A stretch of 64,000 bases of DNA from a virus, in IMG/VR virus record IMGVR_UViG_3300017917_000723, positions 1-64,000 of that record; one strand, written 5' to 3'. This document shows positions 1 to 8,682 of this stretch, piece after piece; positions within the stretch are counted from its first letter, which is position 1, and each line of letters starts with the position of its first letter. A program made the translations under genes and the position numbers. The notes below the pieces were generated by a model, which did no database searches, was not told the DNA's origin, and saw only the letters and a list, made by a program, of their open reading frames with translations.

Positions 1-1308
1 TCGTCCAATGCTCTGTATAACGCGGACAAAGCTCTTTCCGGGCTCAATAAGAACCAGATTAAAAATCCTTGGAATATTAATACCCACAGCGGCCACACCG
101 TAAGTCGCCACAATAATCTTGCCATCGCTAGTCTTAATTTCGTCATACTCTTCTTTCCTGTCATCTAGTTTCACCGCACCACTTATAAACACAGCGTCTT
201 TTAATGCGTTAATAAGTTTATTTCCGGTATCTATTCTATTGACTAATACCAGAGTATTTCCGCTTTCAGAAATTTCTTGGATCTTATTTGCCATCCAATC
301 TATTCTTCTTTCATTGGTTACTAGCCAAGTGTATTCTTCGGCATATGTTCTAAATGCTTCAACATCTGTGGTTTGTAAAATATTGATATGCAGTTGTGCT
401 AGAACATCTTTTTGTTGTAGATCATATGCACTAACATGATTAATTACAGGACCGATGCTGGCTAGAATGCCCTGGAATTCCCATTTCTCTTTAGGTATAG
501 TTCCAGTCAACCCCCAACGAATCGCACAGTGTCTAAAATTCTGTGTTAGTAATTTTGTCAGAACATCTGCCTTGGCTTGATGTACTTCGTCTATGATGAT
601 AGCTACGACACCTTCGCAGAATTCTGCTAGTGTAAGACTTTCTTCGTCGTAGCTTTTCTTGTCTAAGACATTAAGGCTTTGCCATGTGCATATAGTATGT
701 GTCTTGTTTAATTCTTTTCGATCGCCAAAGTATACACCAACATCCAGACCTAAGTTTTTGTAATCTTCTTCCGTTTGGACAACGAGCGATTTATTCGGAA
801 CAATAACCATCGTACGGCCATACGGCTCGCAAAGATGCGATAATGTCGCAGTAGTGATCGTTTTACCTGCACCTGTTGCTACCTCCTGTAATGACTGTGG
901 ATTTTCTAAAAACTTGTTGATAACATCATACTGATAGTCTCTCAGCACGATGGGTTGTCCTTCTGCAGGATGACCTTTAGGCCATGTCTTACCTTTGTCT
1001 GCCCAATAATTTTCAGTGACTGGCGTGAATTTAAAGTCATGAGCAACACGTTCATCTTCGACTTCTATGTCATAGCCAGCTTCTTCGATGATAGGCAATA
1101 TCACATCGAGGTGAGCTAGGTAACCATTGCCGCCGATGCTGAAGTAGGTTTTAGTTCCATCCCACCGACCGAGTTTGTAGGCTGGCATATGCCTTGCATA
1201 AGGCAAATCAAATTTTAATTTGTTGACAATTTTACGTCTAGTTTCTACACTAAGTCCGTCAACCTTTATGTTTACTTCATCTCTTATTGTTAGTTTACAA
1301 ATTGACAA
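1..1308 (-). CDS. uvsW: UvsW-type DNA/RNA helicase, C-terminus outside window
   Basis: Superfamily 2 helicase that in T4 unwinds branched DNA and R-loops during recombination-dependent replication. On the minus strand the frame reads an N-terminal domain containing LGRWDGT (T4 UvsW has a similar YGNWDGR), then the P-loop ATGAGKT near 855-875, the DEVH box near 580-600, and RVIQSIGR (helicase motif VI) at the left edge. About 435 residues are visible, so roughly the last 60-70 are missing compared with T4. No ATG fits the N-terminus. The best start is TTG at 1308, preceded by AGGA, overlapping the upstream gene by 14 nt. The start is inferred; the family call is secure. Confidence 0.93.
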   Translation of the reverse strand, partial: MSICKLTIRDEVNIKVDGLSVETRRKIVNKLKFDLPYARHMPAYKLGRWDGTKTYFSIGGNGYLAHLDVILPIIEEAGYDIEVEDERVAHDFKFTPVTENYWADKGKTWPKGHPAEGQPIVLRDYQYDVINKFLENPQSLQEVATGAGKTITTATLSHLCEPYGRTMVIVPNKSLVVQTEEDYKNLGLDVGVYFGDRKELNKTHTICTWQSLNVLDKKSYDEESLTLAEFCEGVVAIIIDEVHQAKADVLTKLLTQNFRHCAIRWGLTGTIPKEKWEFQGILASIGPVINHVSAYDLQQKDVLAQLHINILQTTDVEAFRTYAEEYTWLVTNERRIDWMANKIQEISESGNTLVLVNRIDTGNKLINALKDAVFISGAVKLDDRKEEYDEIKTSDGKIIVATYGVAAVGINIPRIFNLVLIEPGKSFVRVIQSIGR

Positions 1309-2485
1309 TTTTTTGTCCTCGTTGCCCTGTAGGTTTTGTCTGTCCAAGATAAATTACACATGGATGACTACTAAACCAATCTCTCGCTAATACATTTGTA
1401 GGCGGATAAATGTTGTTAGTTACTAACATTTTAACATCTTCTTCAGACTTAAACAACCACTTAGCCGGTTTAGATTCAAAAATTAAATACTTCCCCGATT
1501 CGACAGTTCCGCCAACACCTGCCGATTTAATCCATTCATTAAGACCTGCTTTGCTCTCTTTAGGATCTCTGAAACAGACCTTAATTTCTTCTCTATCAAT
1601 GCCATTTTTATCAGCATCTGAAACAAAACTTTGAAGCCATTGAATTGTATTACTGGACCTATCGAGGACTATACAAATTTTTCCTGAGACACGAGAACTT
1701 AGGTAAAAGAATTCTTCGTTAGTCTTAATCCAAAAAGTATTTTCTTGGGACGATGCAATTTTTTCGACGAAATTTTCAGGATTTTTTTGAAGTGGAAAAC
1801 CTATGCTTTTTGCCAACAACAGATCATTAGTAGGTTCCCATTGCTTGTGACTGAACCACCATTCTCTTATCTCTGCAGATGCATTATGCAGTTCAACACA
1901 ATTTTCTTCGATAGTAGAGTAAGGTACGATTTCTTCAGAATTTTGCCAGATTTCTTCCACATCTGCCAGAACATTCATAAAGCTATCGTCGATGTCAAAT
2001 CCATGCTTCATGGCAAATTCGTAAAGACTGATTAGATTGAAATCATAGAATCGAAGTCTTCGAACCTTGTCTTCATTGTCCCAATGGCTGACTCGATGAC
2101 TGTTGGGCAAATTCACATTTATTTCGTCATCGAACTCCTTTTTTAGCTGGTAAGGAAATTTTAGACAAATTTCTAATTGTCCCGATTTGCCAGCTTCGAC
2201 ATAGATTCGTTTTTCTAAGTCGAGGACTCTAAAAGGCTGCTTCCATTCTAATTTAGTCAGTTCGCCTCGATAGTCAAGTCCTAACGATGCTGACAGATTT
2301 TTGTATTTTTCCAGTAATTTTATGATGTAGTTGGCCTGATTTTTAGTCAGTGGATTCTGGTCATAAATCTTTGTATGGAAGCTGAGGATAGGCGAGAAGT
2401 CCTGGTGTTGTACATTCAGTTGACCAGACTGCACCAAGGCATAAAATTTGAGGAAAATGTCTTCTGCGAATACCGAGTTTAGCAT
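1295..2485 (-). CDS. conserved hypothetical protein upstream of uvsW
   Basis: 396-residue soluble, charged protein of unknown function. I see no signal peptide, membrane segment, P-loop or metal motif. A lysine/asparagine-rich helical stretch near residues 45-65 is followed by an acidic region, and the C-terminus holds WFSSHPCVIYLGQ. The gene overlaps uvsW by 14 nt, so the two are co-translated and may share a role in recombination or repair. There is no good Shine-Dalgarno sequence, only an A-rich run before the ATG. Function is not assigned. Confidence 0.8.
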   Translation of the reverse strand: MLNSVFAEDIFLKFYALVQSGQLNVQHQDFSPILSFHTKIYDQNPLTKNQANYIIKLLEKYKNLSASLGLDYRGELTKLEWKQPFRVLDLEKRIYVEAGKSGQLEICLKFPYQLKKEFDDEINVNLPNSHRVSHWDNEDKVRRLRFYDFNLISLYEFAMKHGFDIDDSFMNVLADVEEIWQNSEEIVPYSTIEENCVELHNASAEIREWWFSHKQWEPTNDLLLAKSIGFPLQKNPENFVEKIASSQENTFWIKTNEEFFYLSSRVSGKICIVLDRSSNTIQWLQSFVSDADKNGIDREEIKVCFRDPKESKAGLNEWIKSAGVGGTVESGKYLIFESKPAKWLFKSEEDVKMLVTNNIYPPTNVLARDWFSSHPCVIYLGQTKPTGQRGQKIVNL

Positions 2486-2516
2486 TTTTTAATTATAGCT
2501 GACGAAAATATGAAAG

Positions 2517-3341
2517 TCAACCGAATAATCTTGCCAAAGGTATACCTTGGCGAATTTCGTCAACTGTCCATTCCGTGTGGCATAATTTTAAAAACCATTC
2601 TTCTCGATCAGATAGTGTAGGGTTTTCTAAATTTTCCCATGAAATTGATAAAGGTGCTGCTAAACTAGAGGAATCGCATAAAATCGGTACTCCCTGTATA
2701 GCCGCCTGTACAGCCGGGCCGCTATTATAGTTTATAACACAGTGATAGTTATAAAAAATATCAAAGTCATCATAGGTGTTCGGTAACCTTTGTGGTCTTT
2801 CTAATATAATGTTGGGCATCACAAAAGGAAAAGGTGACCTAGGATGTGGTCTAACTATAATTCTTCGATTAGTTTTTTCTCTTATTTTAGAAATTGTGTC
2901 CTCAACCCACTTTTTCATAGTTGGCATACCTTCCCATTGAAGACTTTCTTGGTGCTGGCATGCTATTAGAACTTCTCCGCGGCGCCTCTCTGGAGGAGGT
3001 TTAAGAAATACTCCTAATTTTTGTGGCCTGTTTGAATCAAGGTCTTTGTCGTTACCAAAAATTCCAAGACTGTTAATATGGTTTAGAGAAACACGCCACG
3101 TTTCGTTTCTTTTTAAATTACCAACTTCTATAATAATTACTGGTTTGCCAGTATTTTTGCATTCATGGTAGATTCTTCTATTTTCTCGCATACGTCCCGA
3201 CCACAGAACCGACCAAATGACAGCTACATCCTCATTTTCTGAGACAGACTCATGGCCAAGTGACCTCAGTCCTTCTTCGAAAGCATCAAAGACTGGTCTA
3301 CTGTTAAGGGCACCGTATTCGCGATAAAGTTTGAAGCGCAT
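2517..3341 (-). CDS. GT-B / capsule-transferase-like protein, paralogue A of six
   Basis: 274-residue protein resembling the C-terminal half of GT-B glycosyltransferases of the capsule KpsC/KpsS and CDP-glycerol transferase type. The sequence shows IIVRPHPR near residue 160, then VINYNSGPAVQAAIQGVPIL near 205-225, the usual nucleotide-sugar site: an N/S pair, a small helix and G-[IV]-P. It ends with W..LCHTEWTVDEIRQG, equivalent to the LSYSQF..EL.SG tail of the other five paralogues. It probably transfers a sugar or sugar-phosphate, but donor and acceptor are unknown. It reads away from the plus-strand gene at 3377. Fold-level assignment only. Confidence 0.72.
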   Translation of the reverse strand: MRFKLYREYGALNSRPVFDAFEEGLRSLGHESVSENEDVAVIWSVLWSGRMRENRRIYHECKNTGKPVIIIEVGNLKRNETWRVSLNHINSLGIFGNDKDLDSNRPQKLGVFLKPPPERRRGEVLIACQHQESLQWEGMPTMKKWVEDTISKIREKTNRRIIVRPHPRSPFPFVMPNIILERPQRLPNTYDDFDIFYNYHCVINYNSGPAVQAAIQGVPILCDSSSLAAPLSISWENLENPTLSDREEWFLKLCHTEWTVDEIRQGIPLARLFG

Positions 3342-3347
3342 ATATAA

Positions 3348-3355
3348 ACTAAATA
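3348..3355 (+). promoter_or_regulatory. late-promoter-like octamer ACTAAATA
   Basis: Matches the NNTAAATA late motif of this genome and lies 21 nt before the ATG at 3377. It is arranged back-to-back with the minus-strand motif at 3363-3370. No Shine-Dalgarno sequence is visible between motif and start. Confidence 0.45.
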
Positions 3356-3362
3356 ATCTACG

Positions 3363-3370
3363 TATTTAAT
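3363..3370 (-). promoter_or_regulatory. late-promoter-like octamer ATTAAATA
   Basis: On the minus strand this reads ATTAAATA, 21 nt before the ATG at 3341. It is the mirror partner of the plus-strand motif at 3348-3355, forming a compact divergent promoter in a 35-bp gap. Confidence 0.45.
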
Positions 3371-3376
3371 CAGATC

Positions 3377-3775
3377 ATGGACAAGTTTCAAAAAAGAGTA
3401 CAAAAAATATCTAGACCTAACGAAAATGCTGTTGTGATTGGCAGCGGGTTTGGTCGGCTTGAAGATATTTTAAAAATTTTCAATACAGTATTTGTGTTAG
3501 GCGGGCCAATGCCTGAAATAAAAGCAAAAAATTTAGTATACAAAGAATCTTATCAAAATTTAAACAACATAACACTGATAAGTGCTATATTTTTTGACTT
3601 AAATGATATAGGTAAGTTGGAAGATTTTAAAAGTTTCTGGCAAAGAAACGATTCTGTGATTATTATCGAAGGCGACGAACCTATTGGTAGAGAATTTTCT
3701 AAATCTTTGTATGATACAGGCTGGGGTTGTACTAGTTTACAAGGATTTTTTCATGTATGGGAAAAAATAAAATGA
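3377..3775 (+). CDS. small Rossmann-like hypothetical protein in glycan island
   Basis: 132-residue protein of unknown function. It has two alternating strand/helix halves: VVIGSGFGRLEDILKIF near residue 20 and VIIIEGDEPIGREFSKSL near 95-112. This suggests a small Rossmann-like fold, perhaps a degenerate methyltransferase. Its stop overlaps the next start as ATGA, so it is translationally coupled to the glycosyltransferase at 3772. Its place among sugar enzymes suggests a helper role in the same pathway, which is inference. Confidence 0.7.
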   Translation: MDKFQKRVQKISRPNENAVVIGSGFGRLEDILKIFNTVFVLGGPMPEIKAKNLVYKESYQNLNNITLISAIFFDLNDIGKLEDFKSFWQRNDSVIIIEGDEPIGREFSKSLYDTGWGCTSLQGFFHVWEKIK

Positions 3776-4608
3776 AATATGCGGTAGTTACTACCTTTCA
3801 CGAGAAAGGATTGAAGGATTACGGTCAACGAATGATTGACACATTCTGTAAAAACTGGCCAGAAGAGGTAACCTTACACATTTATCCTGAACTTTGTAAT
3901 CCTGCTATCAGCAATCATAACCATGTAACCTTAAAACGTCTTGAAGAACTAGAAGATTTGATGAAATTTAAAGAAAAATGGAAAGATGTTCCGAAAGCCA
4001 ACGGAGATGTCAGTGCGGACCCAGTAAGAAGTAAAAGAAAAGATGCAGGTAAGGGGTTTAAGTGGAACGCTATTAGGTTCGCTCATAAAGTTTATGCAAT
4101 TTTTCATTGTGCGCAAACTACAGATGCCGATATTATCATATGGATGGATGCGGACACTGTATGTCACAGTCCTATTTCGTTAAAAGACATTGAAAGATTA
4201 ATTCCTGCTGATTCCGAACTATGTTATCTTGGTAGAAAAGGAAAATATAGCGAGTGCGGACTTTACTCAATGAATTTAAGATCAGAAAATGTTAAAAATT
4301 TTCTAAAAGAATTTCAAAAATTTTACGACGATGCAGAAAACGGTATTTTTACACTAGAGGAATGGCATGATAGTTTTGTTTTTGATGCTGTTCGTAAAAA
4401 ATTTCCTCAAATGAGACAAATAGACTGGGCAGCATCATTGCAAGATCTTCGTCCTCGTCCCGGAATGAGCTCGGGCGAAGGACATCCTCTAATTAATAGC
4501 GACTGGGGCGCTTGGTTAGACCATTTAAAAGGTGGTAGAAAAAATAGAGGTCGAAGTAGTAAGGAAGATCTTAAGGTAAAACGTAACGAACCGTATTGGA
4601 ACCAATGA
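3772..4608 (+). CDS. GT-A fold glycosyltransferase
   Basis: 278-residue protein with a nucleotide-sugar transferase pattern: N-terminal strand KYAVVTTFH, then IIIWMDADTVCHSP around residues 120-135 with the metal-binding DAD (DxD) triad. After it come CYLGRKGKYSECGLYSMN and LEEWHDSFVFD, as in phage GT-A enzymes that use a late acidic/His residue. The start is taken at the ATG in the ATGA overlap with the upstream stop, not at the earlier ATG at 3757, which lies deep in the upstream gene. The last 40 residues are basic. The acceptor is unknown. Confidence 0.82.
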   Translation: MKYAVVTTFHEKGLKDYGQRMIDTFCKNWPEEVTLHIYPELCNPAISNHNHVTLKRLEELEDLMKFKEKWKDVPKANGDVSADPVRSKRKDAGKGFKWNAIRFAHKVYAIFHCAQTTDADIIIWMDADTVCHSPISLKDIERLIPADSELCYLGRKGKYSECGLYSMNLRSENVKNFLKEFQKFYDDAENGIFTLEEWHDSFVFDAVRKKFPQMRQIDWAASLQDLRPRPGMSSGEGHPLINSDWGAWLDHLKGGRKNRGRSSKEDLKVKRNEPYWNQ

Positions 4609-5384
4609 AAACTCCTAATTTTATTTGTTTAGAGAACACAGGTTACGGTGCAGATGAATTTACCCGAGGCAGTGGTGGAATATTTGTTGCCGATAGAGAA
4701 GCTATGTACTCTAATACCACATTACCAATGTGTTGGGCTGGATTTTTTAAACCTCAATGGTTAGAGATTTGTGAAAAACATTTTTTAGATTTTTATAATT
4801 TAGATAGTGCTTATTTTGGAAACAAAAAAACTAAAACAATTTTTAGACTTACAAAAAACGGATTTCAAAATACCAACAACATCATCGATCGGCCAATAGA
4901 TAGATGGGAAAAACTTAAATTAAATTTAGATAGTTTTAAACAGGGCGGAGATATTGTTATTGTACCACCTGATAGAAAAATTTGTCATACATTAAATCTA
5001 GGATCTGTTGACGAATGGACAGACAATCTTCGTAATCAAATTAAAAACTATTCAGGTAGAAGTATCAAAGTTCGGAATAGACCAGAACCTCGCAGCGAAC
5101 GCACTACAACAAACACATTTAAAGATTTTATCAAAGATAATACACATTGTGTAATCGGATTTGCATCTAATGCATTAGTGGAAGCAGCTATGTGTGATAT
5201 TCCTGTTATTTCTATTGGACGTTCTGCTACAAAAAGTTTATATTCAAATAATTTAGAACATATAGAAGATTTAAAGCCTGCCGATGCAGATAAAAAACAG
5301 GCCTGGTTGAATCACCTATCATATTCTCAATTTGATAGGGAAGAACTATTGTCTGGTTATGCTTGGGAAGTAATTAACAATTAA
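4605..5384 (+). CDS. GT-B / capsule-transferase-like protein, paralogue B
   Basis: 259-residue member of the six-copy family and the only one on the plus strand. It has the N-terminal signature LDSAYFGN followed by a basic patch, a central strand IVIVPPDR, then CVIGFASNALVEAAMCDIP (equivalent to the V.fNS.aA.E...GIP motif of its paralogues), and the C-terminal LSYSQFDREELLSGYAW. The start at the ATGA overlap is preferred to a TTG nine bases upstream. It meets the minus-strand FkbM gene tail to tail with a 4-nt overlap. Probably a glycosyltransferase; substrate unknown. Confidence 0.75.
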   Translation: MKTPNFICLENTGYGADEFTRGSGGIFVADREAMYSNTTLPMCWAGFFKPQWLEICEKHFLDFYNLDSAYFGNKKTKTIFRLTKNGFQNTNNIIDRPIDRWEKLKLNLDSFKQGGDIVIVPPDRKICHTLNLGSVDEWTDNLRNQIKNYSGRSIKVRNRPEPRSERTTTNTFKDFIKDNTHCVIGFASNALVEAAMCDIPVISIGRSATKSLYSNNLEHIEDLKPADADKKQAWLNHLSYSQFDREELLSGYAWEVINN

Positions 5385-6091
5385 CTAGCATATCTCGGAG
5401 CATACGGTCCTGGACCTAAATATCTTTTTAAGATCTTTTTATCAACTGGACTGTTATGCCCGGTTCTAGGTGCCCACACAAAATTTCGTTTACTTTTTAT
5501 ATAAACTGCTTCGTATCCGTGATCTTCCATTAATTTACAGCAGTGATCTATATCTTCGTTTATTTCTATCATTACCCAAGGTCTTTGTGTTTCTATGATA
5601 GATTTCATACCTTTTAACACTTCTAATTCCCAGCCTTGAGTATCAATTTTTACCATATCAACTTCTGTAAGATTTTCTTCATCTAGTTTTACAACAGGAA
5701 CTTTATAAGATGATTTAACTCCCTCTCGACATAATTTCCCGTCACCACAATTTTTTCCGGCTTGATGAAATTCAGCTTCACCGGAAAAATCAGCTACAGC
5801 CTTTTCTCTCAATTCTATACCAGTAGGAATATTCATTTTAATACATTCAATATTTTGTTTAGATGGCTCATATGACACTGTTTTCTTAAAATGTTTAGAC
5901 ATAGGAAGGCTCCATATTCCAACATTGGCTCCGACATCAATGAATGTTCTTTTATTAGGCAAATGATCAAGTATTGCTTGTCGATATTTGTCTTCGTATG
6001 CAGGATTTTCCATTGATTTGTCGTTTTCTAATAATCCTGTAACTCGTGTGTCGTCGTCTGGAACTAACCATCCGTTAGCTAATTGTTTCAT
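5381..6091 (-). CDS. FkbM-family SAM-dependent methyltransferase
   Basis: 236-residue methyltransferase of the FkbM family, which usually O-methylates sugars or small molecules. SAM motif I is FIDVGANVGIW at residues 50-60. VSYEPSKQN follows as the acidic post-I strand, and VDMVKIDTQGWELEVLKG near 144-161 is the family hallmark. It is the last gene of a chain of nine leftward genes joined by 4-22 nt overlaps. The context suggests it caps or decorates a glycan made by the neighbouring transferases, which is inference. Confidence 0.9.
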   Translation of the reverse strand: MKQLANGWLVPDDDTRVTGLLENDKSMENPAYEDKYRQAILDHLPNKRTFIDVGANVGIWSLPMSKHFKKTVSYEPSKQNIECIKMNIPTGIELREKAVADFSGEAEFHQAGKNCGDGKLCREGVKSSYKVPVVKLDEENLTEVDMVKIDTQGWELEVLKGMKSIIETQRPWVMIEINEDIDHCCKLMEDHGYEAVYIKSKRNFVWAPRTGHNSPVDKKILKRYLGPGPYAPRYAS

Positions 6092-6687
6092 ACTGCATCC
6101 TTATTAATTATGATTGCACATTGCATTATAGTTTTTCCATTTTCGTTTTTTTCTATAATTTCTTTTACATCTATTCCTTGAGACTTTAGTTCTTGGATAA
6201 ATTTTGCCACACCAGGAAATTTATTTTCGTAGGTGTCATCAAATATAATTATCTTACTATTTTGAACTTGTTCGTAATCCCATTTAACTGTTGAATACGA
6301 ATGTCCTCCATCTATATATACCATATCAAACTGTAGAGGACCTTTTAATACTTCATGTGTCCAGCCTTTAATAATATTATAAGATTCTAATAGATCGTTT
6401 TTTACATATTTGTCACAGCGATCTTTGATTTTTTCGTAAGACGCAGATTCTTTTCCGTTGTGTTCCATTTCTCCTGTAATAGGATTTTTTGGATATTCAA
6501 ATGTAGGTCGTTCTGCTAATTCAAATGCATCGTAACCTATATAATCTATTTTATATCCTAGTTCTTTAGATAGAGGAATTAAAGATTTTAAAGTTAATCC
6601 CTCGTGACAACCTATTTCGCAAAATGTTTTTGGTTTATATTTTTCTAATAAAGGTTTAAAAACCTGATTCCATTTATAATCTTTCAT
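6088..6687 (-). CDS. class I SAM-dependent methyltransferase
   Basis: 199-residue protein with SAM motif I TFCEIGCHEG near residues 21-30 and FDMVYIDGGHSYSTVKWD near 119-136, the pattern of Methyltransf_24-type enzymes found in sugar and antibiotic clusters. IIIFDDTY follows. It is coupled by 4-nt overlaps to both neighbours. It may methylate a sugar or aminosugar intermediate. A second, unrelated methyltransferase next door (FkbM) suggests two different methyl groups on the product. Confidence 0.85.
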   Translation of the reverse strand: MKDYKWNQVFKPLLEKYKPKTFCEIGCHEGLTLKSLIPLSKELGYKIDYIGYDAFELAERPTFEYPKNPITGEMEHNGKESASYEKIKDRCDKYVKNDLLESYNIIKGWTHEVLKGPLQFDMVYIDGGHSYSTVKWDYEQVQNSKIIIFDDTYENKFPGVAKFIQELKSQGIDVKEIIEKNENGKTIMQCAIIINKDAV

Positions 6688-7607
6688 ATATATTTTTTAA
6701 AAAAATCCCAAGCCTCTCCTGATCTTAATTCATCAAAATTCCAATGACACATAGATAATTTTTCTACCCACTGTTGTCTTTCTGGCATATTAGGATTTTC
6801 TATATCCCTTAAATTTAAATTGGCTACTGCAAGACTTTGACTGTATTCTGGTTTTGGATCTGTTAAGAAAACTGGAATCCCTTCGATTGCACTAGCTACG
6901 CTAGGAGAACTGTTATAAACCACAGTAGCCCAGGCATTAACAAAATCCTGTGTTAACAGTTTATTTTTACTTATAGAAGTATTGGGATGATTTATTTTTA
7001 GATAAGTTGAAACTTTTTTATCTCCCGGATGACTTCTTACGATTATATGTCGTGAACTATACTTTCTGATTTCACGTATTGTTCTATCTAACCATTCCAT
7101 TACTGGAAGACCTCTCATGCTCCAACCACCATTTCTTTGTAGGCAAATTAAAATATGACTTCCGTTGGATCTATAAGGTTTTAGTGTAATGCCTAAATTT
7201 TTGCTAATCTTTTCCCAACGCTGTGGATCTATATCAGTGTCAAAATAAAATCCAGTAGTTGGAAAAACTCCATCAAAACTATATCTTAGATATCTTTTAG
7301 AATTTTCCGGATCTGCGTATAAAAATAAATTACTATCGACTATTAAGCTTCTTTTACCATTACGCCGTTGTAAATCTACTGCGTCTTTTCTTAATTTTAA
7401 ATGCGGTAGATTTTTACCATCGTCGTGTACAAATCCTTGAATAAGTGCTACATCGCATTCAATAGCGTTCATGCCTCTGTGAGCTATTGCAGTGTCGCCC
7501 AATGCAGATACACCTTGACAAAAATTATCGAGGATTAGAGGTTTTTCTAAATTAGTATTTTTAGGAGGAATTCCTCCGTAATATGCTACTGCTGTTAACT
7601 TAGACAT
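6684..7607 (-). CDS. GT-B / capsule-transferase-like protein, paralogue C
   Basis: 307-residue paralogue closest in layout to A. It shows HILICLQRNGGWSMRGLP near residue 150, HIIVRSHPGD near 190 and ATVVYNSSPSVASAIEGIPVF near 230-250, ending with LSMCHWNFDELRSGEAW. The RSHPGD motif resembles the HP-containing loop of KpsC/KpsS-type Kdo transferases. It lacks the DTGYFGN N-terminal signature seen in D, E and F. Short overlaps join it to genes on both sides. Confidence 0.74.
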   Translation of the reverse strand: MSKLTAVAYYGGIPPKNTNLEKPLILDNFCQGVSALGDTAIAHRGMNAIECDVALIQGFVHDDGKNLPHLKLRKDAVDLQRRNGKRSLIVDSNLFLYADPENSKRYLRYSFDGVFPTTGFYFDTDIDPQRWEKISKNLGITLKPYRSNGSHILICLQRNGGWSMRGLPVMEWLDRTIREIRKYSSRHIIVRSHPGDKKVSTYLKINHPNTSISKNKLLTQDFVNAWATVVYNSSPSVASAIEGIPVFLTDPKPEYSQSLAVANLNLRDIENPNMPERQQWVEKLSMCHWNFDELRSGEAWDFFKKYI

Positions 7608-8682
7608 GATATTTTTTAACTATGGTATAAGCAGTTCCGTTTACAAGTTCATCAAATGTAAATTGACTATAACTTAATATCGATAACCAATTAGATAGAG
7701 ATCCCCTATAAAGATTGTTTATATCCGATAATTGATTTCTAGCCACGCTATTTGATATATGTTTGTCTAGAGTAATTACCGGAATGCCAGCCCATATAGA
7801 TTCTGTAGCTGCATTAGAATTGATACTTACAACACAGTAATAGTCTTCGTCTAACAGATGTTTATATAACGGAGCTCGTTTTTTCTTAGGAGCCTTTTCT
7901 CTAAATACGATTTTTTTATCTGTATATTTTCTTAACTCTTCTTCTACAGATTTTTTCCATTGAGATATTTCAACGTGGAAAATAGAAGCGGCAAATTCTC
8001 CCGGTTCTATAATTAAAATTTTATCTCCGCCTGTGCGCCATTGTGCCGGAAAGGTTTCAAACATTCCTAGACGATCTACCGGAGCTTCAAAATTTTTATT
8101 AAAATGTAGATGGTTTCTTACTAGACGATGCCATGTTTTGTGTGTACCTAAAAAATTTGTGTACCCGCTATCTATAAACCAAAAAGGTAACTTATCGTCT
8201 ATTTTTTTAGTTAAAAAATTTTCATTGCCTACTGTATTTCTAATTAATACATCTTCTTTAATGTCTGAATATTTTTTTCTACGACAAAATTCTCCGTTAG
8301 GATCTATCTGAAGTCCTACACTTTTACAAAAATATTCAACTTTACTGTTTTTATAATTTTCAAATATAAATTCTTCGCCAAATCGATTAATAAAATATTC
8401 TAGATGAGTTCTAACATTTTTAATGTAATGATTTCTTAATAGAGAAATTTCACTTTTAACAGTGTCGACATAAGTTTTTAAATCTTGTTCTACAGCTTTA
8501 TATACCTTGTCACGAACTTTTTCAATATTCAGATCTTTACCTTTACCTTTTCTATCCAACACCCAGCCTACTGCATCGTTAGTATTTGTTAAAGGAACTT
8601 TTATTTTTGATACGTGCTCTTTTATATCTATTAATTCTGCTAGATAATTAGAAACTTCTTTGTCGTTTAATAAAATTTTCAT
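7600..8682 (-). CDS. GT-B / capsule-transferase-like protein, paralogue D
   Basis: 360 residues, the longest copy, with an extra basic helical N-terminal region of about 130 residues. The shared core follows: FIDSGYTNFLGTHKTWHRLV near 175-195, KILIIEPGEF near 220, CVVSINSNAATESIWAGIPV near 290-310, and LSYSQFTFDELVNGTAY at the end. The longer N-terminus may carry an acceptor-binding or dimerisation role. Part of the nine-gene leftward operon. Enzyme class inferred from the motif pattern only. Confidence 0.74.
   Translation of the reverse strand: MKILLNDKEVSNYLAELIDIKEHVSKIKVPLTNTNDAVGWVLDRKGKGKDLNIEKVRDKVYKAVEQDLKTYVDTVKSEISLLRNHYIKNVRTHLEYFINRFGEEFIFENYKNSKVEYFCKSVGLQIDPNGEFCRRKKYSDIKEDVLIRNTVGNENFLTKKIDDKLPFWFIDSGYTNFLGTHKTWHRLVRNHLHFNKNFEAPVDRLGMFETFPAQWRTGGDKILIIEPGEFAASIFHVEISQWKKSVEEELRKYTDKKIVFREKAPKKKRAPLYKHLLDEDYYCVVSINSNAATESIWAGIPVITLDKHISNSVARNQLSDINNLYRGSLSNWLSILSYSQFTFDELVNGTAYTIVKKYHV

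Noticed and set aside
119-439. Plus-strand open frame of 106 codons opposite uvsW
   Set aside because: Antisense to conserved helicase motifs, hydrophobic Ser/Leu-rich shadow composition, no ribosome site.
3757-3775. ATG at 3757 as the start of the GT-A gene
   Set aside because: It would extend 15 bases further into the upstream gene; the ATGA-coupled ATG at 3772 gives the expected N-terminal strand.
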